Below, piece after piece: positions 5,273 to 7,980 of a stretch of 7,980 bases of DNA. This DNA is from an uncultured euryarchaeote (lineage in GTDB: Archaea; Thermoplasmatota; Poseidoniia; Poseidoniales; Thalassarchaeaceae). The stretch is taken from contig CALCEF010000326.1 in the NCBI GenBank assembly GCA_937901365.1, positions 1-7,980 of the forward strand, given 5' to 3'. The translations under genes and the position numbers were made by a program. The notes beneath the pieces were generated by a model. The model ran no database searches and was not told the origin of the DNA. It saw nothing but the letters and a program-made list of their open reading frames with translations. Numbering within the stretch: position 1 is the stretch's first letter; each line of letters starts with the position of its first letter.

Positions 5273-7424
5273 ACGCTAGGCACGTTGCCAAAATCACTGA
5301 GAGTACAATGCTCAGGCTGAGCAATTGGCCTGAATTCTTGGCCGGCGGGAACGTCGTCGTCGCTAGGAGTATGAACACGGATGCTGAGGAAAGTGCCGCC
5401 CACCATCTGGCAGACATGTCCAGTTTGGTCGGTGCGTGTTCTGCACTCGAATGTGCAAGATAATCTGCAGCGAATCCCATGCCCAGCAGTACTGCGAGTG
5501 CTGTATTGACTCCTCGTCCCCCAAAGCTGCTCGCCAGGCCATCAACTGCGGCACCGATTGCAATCGCACCGACAGCGATTCTGGCCGCCTGTAGGGGTGT
5601 TCTGACCACAAATAGGGCGACGATGAAAATCGCCACTCCTGCAAACAGAATCTGGCTTACCCTAGATTCTTCAAAGATTTCTGCGGCTCTAGCGCCTGTT
5701 GGCAAATCACCACCTGTGATGCCAGTGAATCCATTTTCTTCAAGTAGCCATTCTGCATCTTCTGCAAATTGCATTGCAGCCATTGAATCCTTGCCATCGA
5801 TCAATACTGCGATTGATACTCCACTGGTTTCCCCGTCTCTGGCGAGTCGCATGTCTTGGAAGATTACAGAATCTCCACTCGATTCAGCCGCAACATCGAT
5901 TGTCGAGGCATTTTCAACTTGAGGTACCCCAATCACCATTGGCGTTTCCAACAAACCTGTTTCAAGCGATATGACGCTGGGGTGTTGTCCCAGTTGCTGT
6001 TGCAGGTTCTGTAGGGCGATGTAATCAGCCTCACTTCCTCCCTCCACATCCACCACAACCCACGCAATCGTACTCGATGCGAGAACATATTTCGATTGCA
6101 AATCTTCCATTTCATCAAGCGCTGGATCATCTGCTGGTAGGAATTGTTCTACCTCAAGCACATTCACTCCAGGAGGCGACATGACAGCAATCGATGCGAG
6201 GACAAGAAGCGCTACAGGCCATGACCATCCAACAGAATATCCTGATAACTCCTGGTCAATGAATTCTGAATCGTCCCGCATTTTTCTGCGAGCCAAGAAG
6301 AAATCTTCGAGGACATATCTCGTGACGACCCAATCTAGGAAGATCCCAATGGCCATGACTAAGCCCAAGGAACGTTGTGCACGAATCGGTGAGAAAATCG
6401 CCAACGAGACCGCAGCAACCGTGGTTACCATCGCAATGAACAGCATACTACGGACTTCATCTCTGTTGCGTGAAGAGCGCGAATACCAGAAGGCCCCATC
6501 GACAGCCACTCCCATGATAATCGGTAATGCGATTCCATCGATGATTGACAATTCAAATCCAAGTGCGGAAAGGAGGCCAAATTCTGCTCCAATCACTAAC
6601 CCAACTCCGCCCAATGTCGCAAGTGCGGATTGCCAATCCCGCAATCCAATGGTCAGCATCGTCCCCAGAACCAAGAAGGAAGCCACCACAACGAATTGCA
6701 AATCGTCCTCTGCAATCGCTTTCGCCTTACCATACATCATGTTGACACCTACGGCCGAAATTTCGTAATCTGAATTTTCACTGACTCGTTCAGCCCATAT
6801 TCGGAGTTTATCCCAGTCACCATCTTCCTTGTCAGTCGAATTCACGTCGATCAGCCAGAGAATTTCATTCGCAGCGGGTGGTTGGGTTGCCGACGCTCCA
6901 GCAAATGCAGGACATGCGATTCCGAAATTCGCCCCCTCTGGTAACATCAGTAAAGTCGCTTCAAAAGCGGTCAACTCCTCTGCATTTGATTCACTACCAC
7001 ACCAACCATCCTCAATTTCTGGTAACAATAAATTCGCCCATTGTGTCGCATTTTCTAAGGATCGATTTCGCGATTCGAAGGCATCCGACCAAGCGGAAAA
7101 AGGAGTTACAATTCGCTTGATGTCAAGTTCGTCGTAGGTCCATGCGGTATCCGGGTTCGTCCCATCGGAGAATTCCCGTTCTAGTTGCATCAAATCTTGT
7201 ACACGGCTCAAGTTGTTGGTGATCATTGCTCCATCATCATGGCGAAACCGTAGTACCAATTGATACGAGCTGCCATCAATCGATTCTTCCTTGATTCGAA
7301 TGATGGCTTCATCATCAAAGATGACTTCAGTATTCATCTTCGGGTCAAGCGGATTGGTAATCAGTAATCCTGCAGACATTAGCATACCAACGACAAGGGC
7401 GAGGCGGAGCTGCTCAGGTCGCAT
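5244..7424 (-). CDS. MMPL/RND-superfamily membrane transporter, 12 predicted membrane helices
   Basis: This 726-residue protein has the duplicated RND/MMPL plan. First half: helix 1 (about 7-23), an outer domain of about 220 residues, then helices 2-6 (about 244-261, 267-288, 296-313, 326-345, 353-375). Second half: helix 7 (402-416), an outer domain of about 170 residues, then helices 8-12 (about 590-607, 612-630, 638-654, 674-690, 700-720). The family's fourth-helix motif (GxxxD near the helix end) occurs twice, as GVAVDG (305-310, Asp309) and GMGFAADY (648-655, Asp654). These acidic residues are where proton coupling is expected. Cys142 and Cys171 in the first outer domain could form a disulfide. 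MMPL proteins export lipids or other hydrophobic molecules; the substrate here is unknown, and no lipid-synthesis neighbour is seen. ATG 7424 is preferred over in-frame GTG 7460 because it puts basic residues directly before helix 1, although no Shine-Dalgarno precedes it. Confidence 0.9.
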   Translation of the reverse strand: MRPEQLRLALVVGMLMSAGLLITNPLDPKMNTEVIFDDEAIIRIKEESIDGSSYQLVLRFRHDDGAMITNNLSRVQDLMQLEREFSDGTNPDTAWTYDELDIKRIVTPFSAWSDAFESRNRSLENATQWANLLLPEIEDGWCGSESNAEELTAFEATLLMLPEGANFGIACPAFAGASATQPPAANEILWLIDVNSTDKEDGDWDKLRIWAERVSENSDYEISAVGVNMMYGKAKAIAEDDLQFVVVASFLVLGTMLTIGLRDWQSALATLGGVGLVIGAEFGLLSALGFELSIIDGIALPIIMGVAVDGAFWYSRSSRNRDEVRSMLFIAMVTTVAAVSLAIFSPIRAQRSLGLVMAIGIFLDWVVTRYVLEDFFLARRKMRDDSEFIDQELSGYSVGWSWPVALLVLASIAVMSPPGVNVLEVEQFLPADDPALDEMEDLQSKYVLASSTIAWVVVDVEGGSEADYIALQNLQQQLGQHPSVISLETGLLETPMVIGVPQVENASTIDVAAESSGDSVIFQDMRLARDGETSGVSIAVLIDGKDSMAAMQFAEDAEWLLEENGFTGITGGDLPTGARAAEIFEESRVSQILFAGVAIFIVALFVVRTPLQAARIAVGAIAIGAAVDGLASSFGGRGVNTALAVLLGMGFAADYLAHSSAEHAPTKLDMSARWWAALSSASVFILLATTTFPPAKNSGQLLSLSIVLSVILATCLAFTHLPANHE

Positions 7425-7462
7425 GGCATGTGCTGGGTGGCACTTCGGCCATATCAGCACAG

Positions 7463-7485
7463 CGGGTGTCCTATAGGGACACCCG
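7463..7485. other. Strong perfect hairpin between the surface-protein and transporter genes
   Basis: CGGGTGTCC (7463-7471) and GGACACCCG (7477-7485) form a perfect 9-bp stem around a 5-base loop. It lies 20 bases past the stop of the - strand surface-protein gene and about 40 bases before the transporter ATG. Read on the - strand it has no T-tract behind it, so it does not look like a standard intrinsic terminator. On the + strand GCGTTTT follows it, but no + strand gene ends nearby. It could be an mRNA processing or stability element, a pause site, or an operator. Confidence 0.5.
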
Positions 7486-7505
7486 GCGTTTTGTCATATT
7501 CCGGC

Positions 7506-7980
7506 TTAGACCCACTCGACCCACTTGCCGGATACGGTATCACGGTACCACCATGATCCACTTCCTGCTGGATATTCTAGGGTTTCATACCCATCTCGCA
7601 TCTCACCCCGCATAGTGGGAGGTGGCCCACTTGGACCACTATCGAACATTCGATCCTCTGCTGCAATCATGTTTGCAGGCTCGTCTGCCCAGTCGTCATC
7701 TTCAGAGCGTCCGCGTAGGAACAAAATGACGCCTGTAATTGCAAGCATCGTCGCAATGACGATTCCTGCAATCAATCCAATTGTTCCGAGATCAGTGCCC
7801 GAACTTGAACTGGATTCATCTCCTTCATCCTGAGTGGGTTCTGTTGTCGTGTTAGTTTGGTTATCTTGACCGGGGTCAGGATTGGTATCAGGGTCAGGGT
7901 TCGGATTGGTATCAGGGTCCGTACCCGGGTTTGGATCAATGGCATCGTTCGGGTCACAAACTGCATCATCATCGTCGGCG
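7506..7980 (-). CDS. C-terminal part of a surface protein: acidic Asp/Pro repeat stalk, one membrane helix, Trp-rich tail (5' end outside window)
   Basis: The frame is open to the right edge; the first whole codon is at 7979-7977 and 157 residues are visible, ending in TAA at 7508-7506. An in-frame TTG at 7775 is not a credible start because it falls inside the membrane helix. The visible part begins with an Asp cluster and Cys8 (DDDDAVCDPND), then Pro/Asp repeats (DPDTNPNP at 21-28, DPDTNPDP at 29-36), and a Thr/Ser/Glu-rich stalk (about 37-63) suited to glycosylation. A membrane helix follows (about 66-88), then Arg90, Arg92 and an acidic cytoplasmic region. The C-terminus (131-157) carries YPAGSGSWWYRDTVSGKWVEWV, a compact Trp-rich module. 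From memory, similar tails occur on Marine Group II archaeal membrane proteins. The Asp-rich start resembles calcium-binding thrombospondin type 3-like sequence, which is an inference. The ligand and function are unknown. Confidence 0.85.
   Translation of the reverse strand, partial: ADDDDAVCDPNDAIDPNPGTDPDTNPNPDPDTNPDPGQDNQTNTTTEPTQDEGDESSSSSGTDLGTIGLIAGIVIATMLAITGVILFLRGRSEDDDWADEPANMIAAEDRMFDSGPSGPPPTMRGEMRDGYETLEYPAGSGSWWYRDTVSGKWVEWV
7879..7919. repeat. Short in-frame tandem repeat coding the Asp/Pro stalk
   Basis: A 17-bp sequence (GGATTGGTATCAGGGTC on the + strand) occurs identically at 7879-7895 and 7903-7919, a 24-bp period. On the - strand it encodes two 8-residue units, DPDTNPNP and DPDTNPDP, with further degenerate Asp-Pro sequence on the N-terminal side (7920-7945). 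The period is a multiple of three, so changes in copy number would keep the frame. Confidence 0.8.

Noticed and set aside
5479..5922. Open frame of 147 codons on the + strand opposite the transporter gene
   Set aside because: Its Ser/Ala/Thr/Pro-rich low-complexity product is a mirror of membrane-protein codons on the other strand. It has no recognisable motif or ribosome binding site, and the - strand gene is clearly real.
6181..6768. Open frame of 195 codons on the + strand opposite the transporter gene
   Set aside because: It lies fully antisense to the MMPL gene, its composition is unlike any protein family I know, and no start signal is seen.
7425..7460. Transporter start at GTG 7460
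   Set aside because: The 12 extra residues (with Cys, His and Pro) add nothing typical of the family. ATG 7424 gives the normal short basic N-terminus before helix 1, though the GTG cannot be excluded.
7463..7492. Intrinsic terminator on the + strand (hairpin plus TTTT)
   Set aside because: No + strand gene ends near it: the nearest upstream + strand gene ends at 5272, more than 2 kb away.
7506..7775. Small membrane protein starting at TTG 7775
   Set aside because: That TTG falls inside the hydrophobic helix and the frame continues open to the window edge with a coherent Asp/Pro stalk, so it is an internal codon of a larger gene.

Overview
The window most resembles archaeal chromosome, and my best guess is a marine planktonic euryarchaeon of the Poseidoniia (Marine Group II/III) type. 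The firmest evidence is a recognisable two-repeat tRNA-splicing endonuclease (endA), an archaeal enzyme. Supporting signs are Shine-Dalgarno-led genes packed with almost no spacing, and large surface proteins held by one C-terminal membrane helix, one of them ending in a Trp-rich cytoplasmic motif (WWYRD...WVEW). The lineage is inferred; no rRNA or other decisive marker is present.

Layout: (1) 1-897, + strand, the end of a secreted, membrane-anchored protein cut by the left edge. (2) 898-1995, - strand, endA, meeting gene 1 stop codon to stop codon. (3) 1996-2105, a short divergent intergenic region. (4) 2106-5272, + strand, a tight three-gene cluster: a winged-helix protein with TerB-like repeats, an HldE/RfaE-type PfkB protein with eroded catalytic motifs, and a CaiB/BaiF (class III) CoA-transferase resembling succinyl-CoA:glutarate CoA-transferase. 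(5) 5244-7424, - strand, an MMPL/RND-type membrane transporter whose 3' end overlaps the CoA-transferase by 29 bases. (6) 7425-7505, a gap holding a strong 9-bp hairpin. (7) 7506-7980, - strand, the end of a second surface protein, cut by the right edge.

The + strand cluster is probably one transcription and translation unit. Between its first and second genes, a hairpin pairs the second gene's ribosome binding site. Between its second and third genes, stop and start share a base (TGATG). A DNA-binding sensor-like protein, a sugar-kinase-like protein that may be catalytically dead, and a CoA-transferase form an unusual set, and this is the best candidate here for something undescribed. The other genes look like ordinary housekeeping or envelope functions. 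I found no tRNA, rRNA, CRISPR array, insertion sequence or attachment site.
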